Source of the DNA: an uncultured Christensenellaceae bacterium | GTDB lineage: Bacteria; Bacillota; Clostridia; Christensenellales; Pumilibacteraceae | Direction of reading: 5' to 3' | Length of the DNA stretch: 64,000 bases | NCBI GenBank assembly: GCA_910587455.1 | Contig: CAJULK010000002.1 | Coordinates: 178,766-242,765 of the forward strand | Shown: piece after piece, positions 46,973 to 55,649 of the stretch | Numbering within the stretch: position 1 is the stretch's first letter | Layout: each line of letters starts with the position of its first letter | Notes under the pieces: generated by a model | Databases searched by the model: none | Told to the model about the DNA's origin: nothing | What the model saw: only the letters and a program-made list of their open reading frames with translations | Position numbers and translations under genes: made by a program

Positions 46973-46978
46973 AAATAT

Positions 46979-47007
46979 ATTTTAACACAACACTCCGAAA
47001 AATGCAA
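46979..47007 (-). promoter_or_regulatory. Promoter abutting a GTG start (predicted leaderless)
   Basis: Minus strand TTGCAT (47002-47007), 17 bases, TAAAAT (46979-46984) preceded by TGT (extended -10). Six bases separate it from the GTG start of the degenerate lipoprotein gene. Confidence 0.72.
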
Positions 47008-47020
47008 GAGTAAGTCCGAC

Positions 47021-47044
47021 ATTCTTTGCTACGCTCGGAATGAC
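47021..47044 (-). repeat. Dispersed repeat fragment
   Basis: On the minus strand TGTCATTCCGAGCGTAGCAA then AGAAT, a clean member of the repeat family. It lies just upstream of the leaderless promoter, in the divergent gap with the flippase. Confidence 0.65.
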
Positions 47045-47159
47045 ACAACTGACATATCCGTCACTCCGAACAGACGGCCGCAATGCCGCGCAGCGAACCG
47101 TCTCTGCCGCATACCGTGCCGTTGTTCTTATTCTACGCGCCCCGTCATAACATATAAAG

Positions 47160-48734
47160 ATGAAATCCATAGCAAAAGCCGTATTGACGATCACGATGTT
47201 TACGGTAGCCGAGCGCGTGCTCGGGTTCCTGTTCAAGATCTATCTGTCGCGCGAAATAGGCGCCGTCGGAATGGGCATATTTTCGGTTGCTCAATCATTC
47301 TTTTTCGTTCTGCTCACACTGCTGACATCGGGCGTACCGCTCGTCGTATCCAAACTGACGGCAAAAGACAAAGCCAAAAGCGGCTCGGTATGTTCCGCGG
47401 CGCTTATATTCGAACTTATCGTCGCACTTGCCGTATGCGGGATCGTGCTGCTTTTCAACAAGCCCATAGGCGCGCTCTTTGCGGAATCCGAGTCGATGAC
47501 GCTTGTTATCATCATGCTGCCCGCGCTCGTGTTTTCGGGCGTATATTCGGCGTTCCGCGGCGTGCTTTGGGGCGAAAAGAAATTCGCGGGCGTGAGCACC
47601 GTCGAACTGATAGAACAGATAGCGCGAATAGTCGCGTGTATCGTTCTTTTCAAACTGTTCGCCGACAAAAACAAAGCGGTCGCGCTCTCCACTTCCATAT
47701 CATGCGCCGTCTCCGCACTCGCTTGCGCACTGTTCTATTTCTGCGGCAAGCGCAAACTCAAAAGCCCCAAGAACAGCCTGAAACCGCTGATAACCACATC
47801 GCTTCCCATTACTTTTTCACGCACGGCGTCGAGTGTGAACAACTACATAATCGCCATAGCGATACCGTTTTTGCTTATGTCGAGCGGACTCAATTCCGAG
47901 CAGTCCATGTATGTGTTCGGGTCGTCCGTCGGTATGGCGCTTCCGCTTTTGTATCTTCCCATAACCGTCGTAGGCTCGCTCGCTTTCGCGATGATCCCCA
48001 CGCTGTCGAAAGCCTATGCCGAAAACGACCGAAAAAGCATGCGCAGTCAGATAGAGAATGCGCTTAAGTTTTCGGTAATAATAGCCGCGGTCGTTCTACC
48101 GGTTTATATTTCGCTCGGCGACAACCTCGGAACATTCATTTACAACAATACCGACGCAGGCACGTTCCTCAAAAAATCGTCTTGGCTACTTATTCCGCTT
48201 GCGTTCGAGAACATCGCCTCGTCCATGCTCAACTCGCTCGACCTCGAAAAAAAGTCGCTCATAAACTATCTGATAGGCGCTGCCGTAATGTACGTAATAT
48301 CGTTTGCGTTCTACAAGCATTTCGATATGGATATCTTTATGATAGCGTTCGGAGTGAGCCTTATCGTTTCCGCCACGCTCGATGTAATAGATATAAAACG
48401 CCGTTCCGGAATAAAACTGTCGTTCGTAAAACCTCTGCTGATCTGCCTCGCTTGCGCAGTGCCCGCGACGTTCTTTACGGAATATATAAGCTCTATTATC
48501 CCCGGCAATATACTGCCGATAATCGTAGCGGGAATAGGCGGAACTTGCTTCATGGCGCTCGGCGCGGTCATATTCGGCGCAATAGACTTTGACGTAAACA
48601 TCGCAAAGCGCAGCAAGCACGAACGCAAACACAAACACAAACCGACGCTTTTTTCAAAGCGCGGCAAAAAGACAAGCGGCAGCAAAGCAGACTCGCCCGC
48701 CGCCGAAGCCGTACCCGATAAACGTCGGATCTGA
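47160..48734 (+). CDS. MATE/MOP-superfamily flippase, SpoVB-like
   Basis: A 524-residue polytopic membrane protein with about 14 helices. It begins MKSIAKAVLTITMFTVAERV, with FLFKIYLSREIGAVGMGIFS, the typical polysaccharide-synthase/SpoVB N-terminus, and RTASSVNNYIIAIAIPFLLM in the middle. Relatives flip lipid-linked wall precursors or act in spore cortex formation. The C-terminal 45 residues are cytoplasmic and very basic (KRSKHERKHKHKP). There is no SD; a possible TTGTTC-18-CATAAC promoter ends eight bases before the ATG, a weaker version of the start-proximal pattern. Confidence 0.86.
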   Translation: MKSIAKAVLTITMFTVAERVLGFLFKIYLSREIGAVGMGIFSVAQSFFFVLLTLLTSGVPLVVSKLTAKDKAKSGSVCSAALIFELIVALAVCGIVLLFNKPIGALFAESESMTLVIIMLPALVFSGVYSAFRGVLWGEKKFAGVSTVELIEQIARIVACIVLFKLFADKNKAVALSTSISCAVSALACALFYFCGKRKLKSPKNSLKPLITTSLPITFSRTASSVNNYIIAIAIPFLLMSSGLNSEQSMYVFGSSVGMALPLLYLPITVVGSLAFAMIPTLSKAYAENDRKSMRSQIENALKFSVIIAAVVLPVYISLGDNLGTFIYNNTDAGTFLKKSSWLLIPLAFENIASSMLNSLDLEKKSLINYLIGAAVMYVISFAFYKHFDMDIFMIAFGVSLIVSATLDVIDIKRRSGIKLSFVKPLLICLACAVPATFFTEYISSIIPGNILPIIVAGIGGTCFMALGAVIFGAIDFDVNIAKRSKHERKHKHKPTLFSKRGKKTSGSKADSPAAEAVPDKRRI

Positions 48735-48735
48735 C

Positions 48736-48760
48736 CCGCGCGATCAAGCCTGCCGCGCGG
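48736..48760. terminator. GC-rich hairpin between convergent genes
   Basis: CCGCGCG, 11-base loop, CGCGCGG directly after the flippase stop. No T-run follows, so efficiency as a terminator is uncertain. Confidence 0.4.
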
Positions 48761-48777
48761 TCGGACGCGAAAAAATC

Positions 48778-49017
48778 TTACAGCAAAATCTTCGGATCGT
48801 ACTCAGGCTTTTTGAACACGACCGAATCGGGCTTTTCGGCGATCTCGGTCCTGAACACCTCTTGCCATTCTTCCGCGGTGTAATCTTCGACGGTACAAGT
48901 GATCCAACGCTTGTCTGCGCCGAGGTCGCGGCTCAAAACTTCCACAAGATCTTTGGCGAGCTTTTCTTTTTGAGCCTGCGTTCTGCCTTCGAGCATTTTT
49001 ACGGATATGTTGGGCAT
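48778..49017 (-). CDS. Internal start for a stand-alone 4-oxalocrotonate tautomerase-like protein
   Basis: The ATG at 49015-49017 lies in frame inside the S-component gene and is preceded by GGGAGG (49025-49030), seven bases away, a near-ideal SD. The product would be 79 residues beginning Met-Pro. Tautomerases of this family use Pro1 as catalytic base after Met removal, so a free N-terminus is needed for activity; the fused form would be inactive. The segment MPNISVKMLEGR followed by KEKLAKDLVEVL matches the family. The nested start is an inference from SD and motif. Confidence 0.65.
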   Translation of the reverse strand: MPNISVKMLEGRTQAQKEKLAKDLVEVLSRDLGADKRWITCTVEDYTAEEWQEVFRTEIAEKPDSVVFKKPEYDPKILL

Positions 49018-49653
49018 TGTGCTTCCTCCCGCATCTTTCTTTTTCTTATTGATATCGGGCAACATGTACAGCTTTTTAAGAAGCGGTATCATGGACACCG
49101 TTATACCTATATTGATAGCGGCGATGAGCGGCTGCCATATCCTGCTCGTCAAAAAGAACGTCCAGAACGAATTGTACACGTGGCTGTAATACGAATAGTA
49201 CAGCGCTATCGAATTTATGCCGCACGTGCATATAACCGTGCTCGCAATTCCGCTCGCTACGAATCTTACGGCATAGCTTTTGGACGGCGTGTACTTGAAC
49301 ACAAGCGCCGCGATAACACCGAAAAGCGTACTGCCTACCGTAAGGTACGGATTGATCGGGCCGTTTGGAAAAACAAGCGCTATAAGTATGTCCGAAACAA
49401 AACAAACGGCGCCGCCTCCGAGTACGCCGAGAGTCGCCGCCGCCATAAGCCATATGGAATAGACCAATGTCAGCTTGAAAATGCCGAAGTCGGTGAACTG
49501 AGAGACGAGTTTGAGCACAATAGCGAGAACGGCAAACATAGCTGTATACGTGAGCCACTTTGTCGTTCCGAATTTAAGCTGGCGAGAACGGACAATACGT
49601 GACCTCGTATTTTTGTTGTCCGGAGTCGCAATTTCCTGTTGAGAGTTACTCAA
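48778..49653 (-). CDS. ECF transporter S-component with in-frame C-terminal tautomerase domain
   Basis: A 291-residue frame. Residues 30-200 hold five to six hydrophobic helices (for example YTAMFAVLAIVLKLVSQF and LGVLGGGAVCFVSDILIAL), the fold of ECF-type vitamin S-components, possibly folate-like. Residues 213-291 are a 4-oxalocrotonate tautomerase-like domain beginning MPNISVKMLEGRTQAQKEKL. TTG at 49653 is the start, with GGAG ten bases before it, and a promoter with extended -10 upstream. The tautomerase part has its own strong internal ribosome site. No ECF ATPases are present here. Confidence 0.78.
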   Translation of the reverse strand: MSNSQQEIATPDNKNTRSRIVRSRQLKFGTTKWLTYTAMFAVLAIVLKLVSQFTDFGIFKLTLVYSIWLMAAATLGVLGGGAVCFVSDILIALVFPNGPINPYLTVGSTLFGVIAALVFKYTPSKSYAVRFVASGIASTVICTCGINSIALYYSYYSHVYNSFWTFFLTSRIWQPLIAAINIGITVSMIPLLKKLYMLPDINKKKKDAGGSTMPNISVKMLEGRTQAQKEKLAKDLVEVLSRDLGADKRWITCTVEDYTAEEWQEVFRTEIAEKPDSVVFKKPEYDPKILL

Positions 49654-49686
49654 TGTCGGGCTTCTCCTTTGTATTAGGTTAGCTTA

Positions 49687-49715
49687 ATTATACCATGTAC
49701 GCACGGCGAAGTAAA
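49687..49715 (-). promoter_or_regulatory. Promoter of the S-component gene
   Basis: Minus strand TTTACT (49710-49715), 17 bases, TATAAT (49687-49692) with TGG before it. The predicted leader is only about 27 bases, so no vitamin riboswitch fits between promoter and gene. Confidence 0.75.
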
Positions 49716-49735
49716 GCGTTTTAAGGCGCAGACGG

Positions 49736-51019
49736 CTATTGCTTTTGTGTATTTTCGTACAAATAAAAACACAGTCTTTGAAGCTGAGAATATACGGGTA
49801 TAACTATAGGTTTGCCCGTGTCGGGATCCTCTTCCGGCTTGCCCGTATCGGGATTTATAGGCGTTATGACATCGGTTTTATTCCCGTCGTCGTAACTGCC
49901 CGTTCCGTTGGATACGCCGTTCGACTGAAGATACAGATTGTTAAAAAACTCGCCTATCTTCCCCATTATATCGGGTTGGCTCGCCCAATACTGCGCGGCG
50001 TAGCGGCGTTCGGCATAGACGAGCGGATCGACCTCGGCTATTATATTGAGGTATTCCTGCTTGTCGCCCGCAAGCGCGACAGCATAAGCAAGATCGGAAA
50101 ACGCCTCGTAATATCCGCAATAACGCAGATAATCGTCACTCGACGACAGCAGCACATACTCGGCAATAAGGTTCGCGTCGCCCTCGCGCTGAATACCCTT
50201 CGTATGCGCAAGCTCATGCGCGGCGGTAAACGTGACCGACGTGGGCGGCGCGGCGACGTTAACGTTAGCTTCGCCGACAGGCAAAAACGTTATTCCCGTT
50301 ATGAGAACGTCGGACAAAAACCAACTGTTGACGATCGGTTTTACGTTCGGCGTATAATCGGACAAGTACCCGTTGTCTATCCGCGCAAACTCCGCCTTGA
50401 GCTTTTCGGAAAGAGTGCGCACCGAATACGGCCGTATTACAAGCCCGTCTTTGTCGCGCGGAAGCGTTTTGGCGAGTCGGTTGTAATCGTCGAGAAAATA
50501 CCTGACCGCGGCAACGGTCTGTTCCGTCTTGTAATCCTCGCCCGCCGACGGCAACGGCATTGCGGTTCGGTAGTACCCGAACCCCATAGACATCATATAT
50601 AAATCGAGGACGTACATCACGCCGACTCCTATCGCGAGAAGCCCCGTAAGCACTCGCGAAAACCGCGCGCGGCAAAGATTGACAAACAGCCGCGCAAACA
50701 GATACAGCCCGCCGCCTATAAGCGTCACGACAAACAGCTCTAAAACCGAGACGGGCAACCACGACGTAAGCGTCCCCACGACGCGCACGTACATGTTCTG
50801 AACGTTTATCACCCACCATTCCGCAAGCGCCGAGTTTTCGCGCACCGCGTTCATTACAAGAAAGGGCACGGCAAGCGCGCACAAGACCGCGGCAAGCACG
50901 AACTTCGCCATTCCGAGCCTGCGTGCAACGCAAACGGCGTCGGAATTTTTCGAACGGTACGTTCGCGCGGCGGGGATCGCAAATGATTTAAGCCTAACGG
51001 CTTTGCAAGCGGTTTCCAT
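49736..51019 (-). CDS. DUF3810 zincin-like membrane protein
   Basis: A 427-residue membrane protein. Three hydrophobic helices lie in the first 130 residues, followed by an outside domain with HELAHTKGIQREGDAN (His268, Glu269, His272), which matches a zinc metallopeptidase motif of the DUF3810 family, and Glu residues downstream in YEAFSD. The C-terminus contains two near copies of DPDTGKP and may be a linker. Target is unknown. The ATG at 51019 has no SD but an exact consensus promoter ends six bases before it. Confidence 0.84.
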   Translation of the reverse strand: METACKAVRLKSFAIPAARTYRSKNSDAVCVARRLGMAKFVLAAVLCALAVPFLVMNAVRENSALAEWWVINVQNMYVRVVGTLTSWLPVSVLELFVVTLIGGGLYLFARLFVNLCRARFSRVLTGLLAIGVGVMYVLDLYMMSMGFGYYRTAMPLPSAGEDYKTEQTVAAVRYFLDDYNRLAKTLPRDKDGLVIRPYSVRTLSEKLKAEFARIDNGYLSDYTPNVKPIVNSWFLSDVLITGITFLPVGEANVNVAAPPTSVTFTAAHELAHTKGIQREGDANLIAEYVLLSSSDDYLRYCGYYEAFSDLAYAVALAGDKQEYLNIIAEVDPLVYAERRYAAQYWASQPDIMGKIGEFFNNLYLQSNGVSNGTGSYDDGNKTDVITPINPDTGKPEEDPDTGKPIVIPVYSQLQRLCFYLYENTQKQ

Positions 51020-51025
51020 ATCGGT

Positions 51026-51054
51026 ATTATACCTTATGCGCGCGAATTTGTCAA
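51026..51054 (-). promoter_or_regulatory. DUF3810 promoter abutting the start codon (predicted leaderless)
   Basis: Minus strand TTGACA (51049-51054), 17 bases, TATAAT (51026-51031), all consensus. Six bases separate it from the ATG at 51019. Confidence 0.85.
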
Positions 51055-51092
51055 CAACGTCGATTTGTCGCAAAAATTACAAAAAACAAGTA

Positions 51093-51122
51093 TTGACAAA
51101 TGCGGTACGCGTTTGATACAAT
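51093..51122 (+). promoter_or_regulatory. nfeD-flotillin promoter
   Basis: TTGACA (51093-51098), 18 bases, TACAAT (51117-51122). It predicts a 24-base leader with AGGAGG, a conventional arrangement divergent from the leaderless DUF3810 promoter. Confidence 0.8.
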
Positions 51123-51152
51123 AATCGCAAGCAACACACAGGAGGTATGCGT

Positions 51153-51902
51153 ATGTGGTGGAATAGTATGACGGCGTTTCAACAAGTAATGTTTATCATC
51201 GCTTGCGCCGCTTCCGCTATACTCGTCATTCAGATCATTCTCATGATAATAGGCGGCGCGACCAATGCGGGATTCGACAGTTCGGCAGGCGACGCCGATA
51301 TAGGCGGAGCGACGGATATAGACGCAGACACCGACATTGACGTAAGCATCGATGCCGATGCCGACGTCGGAGCAGGCGCTTCGGGATTCGATCTCGACGG
51401 AACGGTAAGCGACGTCGCGGACGGCGTGCCGTCGGCAAGATCGGGCGGCGGGTTTGCTGTGCCGTTCGGGCTGCGGCTTTTGAGCTTCCGCTCGATAATA
51501 GCGTTTATTGCCGTAGGATGCTGGGTCGGCTACACGCTATGCTATGTGCTCGATTGGTATTACGCGCTCGTGACCGCAATAGCGTGCGGGCTCGCCGCGG
51601 CGTGTTGCATGGCGGCGGCGCTCGTAGGCATGGAAAAACTTCAATCGAGCGGCAACATCAATCCGACTAATGCCGTCGGCAAGATCGGCACGGTGTATCT
51701 GACGGTGCCGCCCAAGCGCTCGGGGCGCGGCAAGGTAAACGTTCTCGTTCAAGAACGGTACACGGAGTACGAAGCGGTGACGGACGGCGAATCCCCCCTG
51801 CCCACGGCGTCCGAAATAATAGTAAAAGCACACATCGGCGCAAACGTTCTGCTCGTGGAAAAGCATGTAAAACCGTCCATTACGGTGGAACGCACAAAAT
51901 AG
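51153..51902 (+). CDS. NfeD-like membrane protein, flotillin partner
   Basis: A 249-residue protein. It starts MWWNSMTAFQQVMFI with a membrane helix (to about residue 30), then an acidic spacer (residues 35-85) rich in Asp, Gly and Ala with repeated D-x-D units, two further helices near 105-150 and a C-terminal OB-fold domain (GKIGTVYLTVPPKRSGRGKV; ending HIGANVLLVEKH) typical of NfeD. NfeD proteins sit next to SPFH genes and help organise membrane microdomains, as YuaF with FloT in Bacillus. The second of two close ATGs is chosen because AGGAGG is then six to seven bases away. Confidence 0.85.
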   Translation: MWWNSMTAFQQVMFIIACAASAILVIQIILMIIGGATNAGFDSSAGDADIGGATDIDADTDIDVSIDADADVGAGASGFDLDGTVSDVADGVPSARSGGGFAVPFGLRLLSFRSIIAFIAVGCWVGYTLCYVLDWYYALVTAIACGLAAACCMAAALVGMEKLQSSGNINPTNAVGKIGTVYLTVPPKRSGRGKVNVLVQERYTEYEAVTDGESPLPTASEIIVKAHIGANVLLVEKHVKPSITVERTK

Positions 51903-51961
51903 CAGGTCCGCGATAGCGGACTGTCAGGCAAAGTAATAAACCAAAAGGAGATATAAAAATC

Positions 51962-53410
51962 ATGCAACTGCTCTCAATGTCGCCGGGGCTTACCGGCGGT
52001 ATCATCGCAATCGTCGTCGTAGCCGTTTTGCTCATCATAATACTGATAGCAATGTTTGCGACGCGGTACAAGAAATGTCCGTCCGATAAGGTAATGGTCA
52101 TTTACGGTAAAGTCGGCAAAGCCGCCGACGGCACAGCGCGCTCGGCAAAGTGTATTCACGGCGGCGCGGCGTTCATAGTTCCGTTCGTTCAAGCGTACAG
52201 CTTTCTCGATCTCACCCCTATTTCCATACAGGTCGATCTCAAAAACGCGCTGTCGCGTCAGAACATTCGTATAGACGTTCCGTCGCGTTTCACCGTCGGC
52301 ATATCCACCGAGCCGGGCGTTATGCAAAACGCCGCGGAACGGCTCAGAAGCCTTCCCCGCGACGAAATCCAGCGCCTTGCCGAAGATATTATTTTCGGTC
52401 AGCTCCGCCTAATAATCGCGACGATGGATATAGAAGAAATAAACACCGACCGCGACAAGTTCCTCGAAGCCGTTTCCATAAACGTCGAGGGCGAACTCAA
52501 AAAAATAGGTTTGAGACTTATAAACGTCAACGTTACCGATATCAACGACGAATCGGGGTATATCGAAGCGCTCGGTAAAGAAGCCGCCGCAAAGGTCATA
52601 AACGACGCCAAAAAGTCGGTTGCCGAAAAGAGCCGCGACGGTTCGATCGGCGAAGCAAACGCGCACCGCGACGAACGCATTCAGGTCGCCGCGGCAAACT
52701 CCGAAGCCATAGACGGCGAAAACAAATCCAAAGTTCTCGTCAGCCAATCCAACGCCAGACTGCGCGAAGCCGAAGCGGAAGCGAACCGCGTCGCGCAAAG
52801 CGCCGAGTTTATTGCTCAAGCGCGCGCCAACGAGGAAGCGTACAAAGCCGAACAGCAAGCCGAAATCGAGCGTGCAAAGCGCGAGCGCGCCACCCTCGAA
52901 GCGGACGTTCTCGTTAACGCCGAGATCCAAAAACGCAAAGTCGAGATCGAAGCGGAAGCGGAAGCGGAGCGCATACGCCGCCGCGCACAGGGCGAAGCGG
53001 ACGCACAGTACGCAAAACGTCTCGCAGAAGCAAAAGGTCAGCTCGAACTGCTTTCCAAACAAGCGGAAGGTTTCGGCAAGATCATATCCGCCACGGGCGG
53101 CAAGAGCGACGACGCCGTAAAAATGCTCATCGCGGACAAAATGCAAAACCTCGTCGCCATGCAGGTCGAAGCGATCAAGAACATCAAGATCGACAAGGTC
53201 ACTGTTTGGGACAGCATGAAAGACGGCTCGCCCACCACGGCAAACTTCCTGTCGGGTATGCTCGGCGCAGTGCCGCCGCTCAACGAACTGTTCAAAATGA
53301 ACGGCATGGAACTTCCCGCCTACCTCGGAAAGGTCACGGACGCAAACGCACAAGCCTCGCTCCCCGAAGCAAAGAGCGCGCAGTCCGATAAAAAGCCCAA
53401 AACCAAATGA
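51962..53410 (+). CDS. floT: Flotillin-like SPFH protein
   Basis: A 482-residue protein. One membrane helix (residues 13-33) is followed by the SPFH domain (about 40-210, with SKCIHGGAAFIVPF-like segment and RFTVGISTEPGVM) and a long Ala/Glu-rich coiled coil (210-400: EAEANRVAQSAEFIAQARAN and EIEAEAEAERIRRRAQGEAD). A short Pro/Ala/Lys tail ends the protein. Flotillins scaffold membrane microdomains and oligomerise through the coiled coil. It follows nfeD by 59 bases with AAGGAG before the ATG and is ended by a strong terminator. Confidence 0.93.
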   Translation: MQLLSMSPGLTGGIIAIVVVAVLLIIILIAMFATRYKKCPSDKVMVIYGKVGKAADGTARSAKCIHGGAAFIVPFVQAYSFLDLTPISIQVDLKNALSRQNIRIDVPSRFTVGISTEPGVMQNAAERLRSLPRDEIQRLAEDIIFGQLRLIIATMDIEEINTDRDKFLEAVSINVEGELKKIGLRLINVNVTDINDESGYIEALGKEAAAKVINDAKKSVAEKSRDGSIGEANAHRDERIQVAAANSEAIDGENKSKVLVSQSNARLREAEAEANRVAQSAEFIAQARANEEAYKAEQQAEIERAKRERATLEADVLVNAEIQKRKVEIEAEAEAERIRRRAQGEADAQYAKRLAEAKGQLELLSKQAEGFGKIISATGGKSDDAVKMLIADKMQNLVAMQVEAIKNIKIDKVTVWDSMKDGSPTTANFLSGMLGAVPPLNELFKMNGMELPAYLGKVTDANAQASLPEAKSAQSDKKPKTK

Positions 53411-53503
53411 CGTTCACTCAACGCAAAAAGAGTGTGCTTTGTATGGAATTACCAAAAAACTAAATTGTAATAGGAATAACATCCAAATAGCGAGTCACAA
53501 CAG

Positions 53504-53545
53504 AATGGGAACTTAAAATTAAAGTTCCCATTTTGTTATTTTTTC
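53504..53545 (+). terminator. Flotillin operon terminator
   Basis: Eleven-base stem (53504-53514 with 53522-53532), seven-base loop, followed by TTGTTATTTTTT. Confidence 0.88.
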
Positions 53546-53930
53546 AGTCAACACTTCTCCATGTTTTTAACCGTTCATTGCAAAAAGGCTGCGGCTTGGG
53601 CGAACTGATCTTCGGCAATCGTTCCGATACCCAAACCGAAACCGTGCGGAAACCCTGCGTACGAATAAGCTTGGAAATATCTGCCGCACCGCCGAACGGC
53701 TGAACGACGTATGAAGAAATGGCTGCGGTCATTCTTCCGTCTGCGCTTCCGCCCCAAACGGAATAGCCGCTTGTGCAAACTCCAAGTTCTTCGGTATAGC
53801 GGAAAATAAAAATGACTGCCATTGCCAAGTTCTCATAAGCCGTTTGTGCGCCCGATCTGTAAATAATCGCAATGCGTTATAACCTTTTTCTCGAGAGTTC
53901 CGACACGTTTCTTTTATGAAACCGCAATTC
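53546..53930 (-). other. Gene-poor stretch with a possible decayed reading frame
   Basis: Between the flotillin terminator and the ABC exporter stop. On the minus strand one frame (53544-53828) includes GGSADGRMTAAISSYVVQPF and an adjacent frame ends GLGIGTIAEDQFAQAAAFLQ and a stop near 53577. Both look protein-like, which suggests a frameshifted remnant, but I recognise no family and see no SD. Low confidence. Confidence 0.25.
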
Positions 53931-55649
53931 TTATGCGCCGGCGCTTTGCAACTCAAGCATTTTCGCATAAATGCCGCCCTTTGCTTTGAGTTCTTTGGGC
54001 GTTCCCTGCTCGGCAACTTTACCGCCCTGCAATACGACGATTTTATCCGCGCCGTCTACCGTCCGCATACGGTGCGCTATGATAAGCACGGTTTTATTTT
54101 GTATGAGCGCGGACAGCGCACGCTGTACTTCCGTTTCGTTTTCGGCGTCGAGCGACGCTGTGGCTTCGTCCATTATTACTATCGGCGCATCTTTTAACAT
54201 AGCGCGCGCTATGGATATTCTCTGCCGTTCGCCGCCCGAAAGCATCGAACCGTTCTCGCCTATTACGGTATCATAGCCGTTAGGCAATTTGCTCACAAAT
54301 TCATCGCATTGCGCTTCTCTTGCCACACGCAAAACTTCTTCGTCCGTCGCACCGTTTTTTCCGATACGGATATTTTCCATAACCGTATTATTGAATAGCG
54401 TAACATCTTGAAACACTATCGAGTAGGCTTTTAACAGTTCTTCGGGATCGACCGTTTTCACGTCCACACCGCCGACCGTTACCGTACCTTTATCCACATC
54501 CCAAAACCTTGCCGCAAGCTTAGCCGCAGTAGATTTACCGCCGCCGCTCTCGCCGATAAGCGCGGTTACTTCGCCTTGCTTTGCCGTAAACGATACTCCG
54601 TCTAAAACCGTTTCTCCCGTGTTATATTCAAATCCCACGTTTTTGAACTCAATGTCGTACCCGTTCGGATTGAACGCTTTATCGCCGCCCTGTTCCTCAT
54701 AGTTCGCTATTTCGTTCATTCGGTCTATGTTGACCTGCAAACTGTTCATAGCGGCGAGATTTTGCAATGCGCCTGACAGCGGCTCGTAAACGCGCGATAC
54801 AACGAGCAAGAACATAAAGAACGTGATGAGCGAGAGCGTTCCGTTTATAAGCAGCATACCGCCGACAAGCGCAACCGTCGCTATGCCGAGTTTGAGTATC
54901 ATCTGCGCCGGGACGACGAACATAGCCGAGCCGAGTTCGCTCTTGATTTGCCGCCCTTCCATTTTGCGTATTTTTGCGTTCAAGCCGTCCAAATACTTCT
55001 TTTCGGCATTATTGCTCTTTAAGTCGCGCACGGTATCCAAACATTCCTGTATTCCGTCCTGCACCGCTACGCTTGCTTGATTTTGTTTCCTTTGAAAATA
55101 ATTTTGCGCTTTCTTTGAAAAAGCTACGATAACAAGCGCAACGGGAAACACCCACAATGCGGCAAGCGCCATACGCCAATCGAACGCAAACATACCGATT
55201 GACACAATGAGCGCAGATATAATAGAACCCCAAAACTGCGGAACGTAATGCGACATCATTTGTTCGGTAACTTGCACGTCGCCCATAACCGTGTTCGTCA
55301 AGTCCGCCAAATCCTTTTTACCGAAGAACGACAGCGGCAATTTTCTCAACTTTTCGGCAAGTCCCACACGCTTTATTCCCGATTCTCGGTAAGTCGAAAA
55401 GTATGTTGCATTGTATTTCCAAAAGTTCGTTAGAACGATAAGTATAAGAGCAACGGCAATGCCGAAGCCGTATAGATAATAATGACTTGTAGGCACTGCG
55501 CCTTTCAGCAAATCGTCCGTCAGATAATACAATAGCGATACGGGTAACATAAGCGCAAGTCCCTCGACAGCACAAGCGATTACCGCCCGAATAAAGCCTT
55601 TTGCTCCGCACTCGGACAGTGCATATTTTTTCATTATATACTTAATCAT
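53931..55649 (-). CDS. ABC exporter, second subunit (fused TMD-NBD)
   Basis: A 572-residue half transporter. Six membrane helices (about residues 15-300) precede the ATPase: Walker A GESGGGKST, Q-loop, signature MLSGGERQRIS, Walker B VIMDEATASLD and H-loop IIAHR. A rather short exporter with LFNNTVMENIRIGK in the Q-loop region. The start is the ATG at 55649, which overlaps the upstream subunit's stop as ATGA, with GGAGG seven bases away. The two form a heterodimeric drug- or lipid-export type ABC transporter controlled by the TetR gene. Confidence 0.92.
   Translation of the reverse strand: MIKYIMKKYALSECGAKGFIRAVIACAVEGLALMLPVSLLYYLTDDLLKGAVPTSHYYLYGFGIAVALILIVLTNFWKYNATYFSTYRESGIKRVGLAEKLRKLPLSFFGKKDLADLTNTVMGDVQVTEQMMSHYVPQFWGSIISALIVSIGMFAFDWRMALAALWVFPVALVIVAFSKKAQNYFQRKQNQASVAVQDGIQECLDTVRDLKSNNAEKKYLDGLNAKIRKMEGRQIKSELGSAMFVVPAQMILKLGIATVALVGGMLLINGTLSLITFFMFLLVVSRVYEPLSGALQNLAAMNSLQVNIDRMNEIANYEEQGGDKAFNPNGYDIEFKNVGFEYNTGETVLDGVSFTAKQGEVTALIGESGGGKSTAAKLAARFWDVDKGTVTVGGVDVKTVDPEELLKAYSIVFQDVTLFNNTVMENIRIGKNGATDEEVLRVAREAQCDEFVSKLPNGYDTVIGENGSMLSGGERQRISIARAMLKDAPIVIMDEATASLDAENETEVQRALSALIQNKTVLIIAHRMRTVDGADKIVVLQGGKVAEQGTPKELKAKGGIYAKMLELQSAGA

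Noticed and set aside
46644..47048. Minus-strand frame starting with MCHSERSKECRT
   Set aside because: It is a translation of the dispersed repeat joined to a shadow frame of the lipoprotein gene.
49654..49735. Vitamin riboswitch in front of the ECF S-component
   Set aside because: The promoter leaves a leader of only about 27 bases, too short for a riboswitch.
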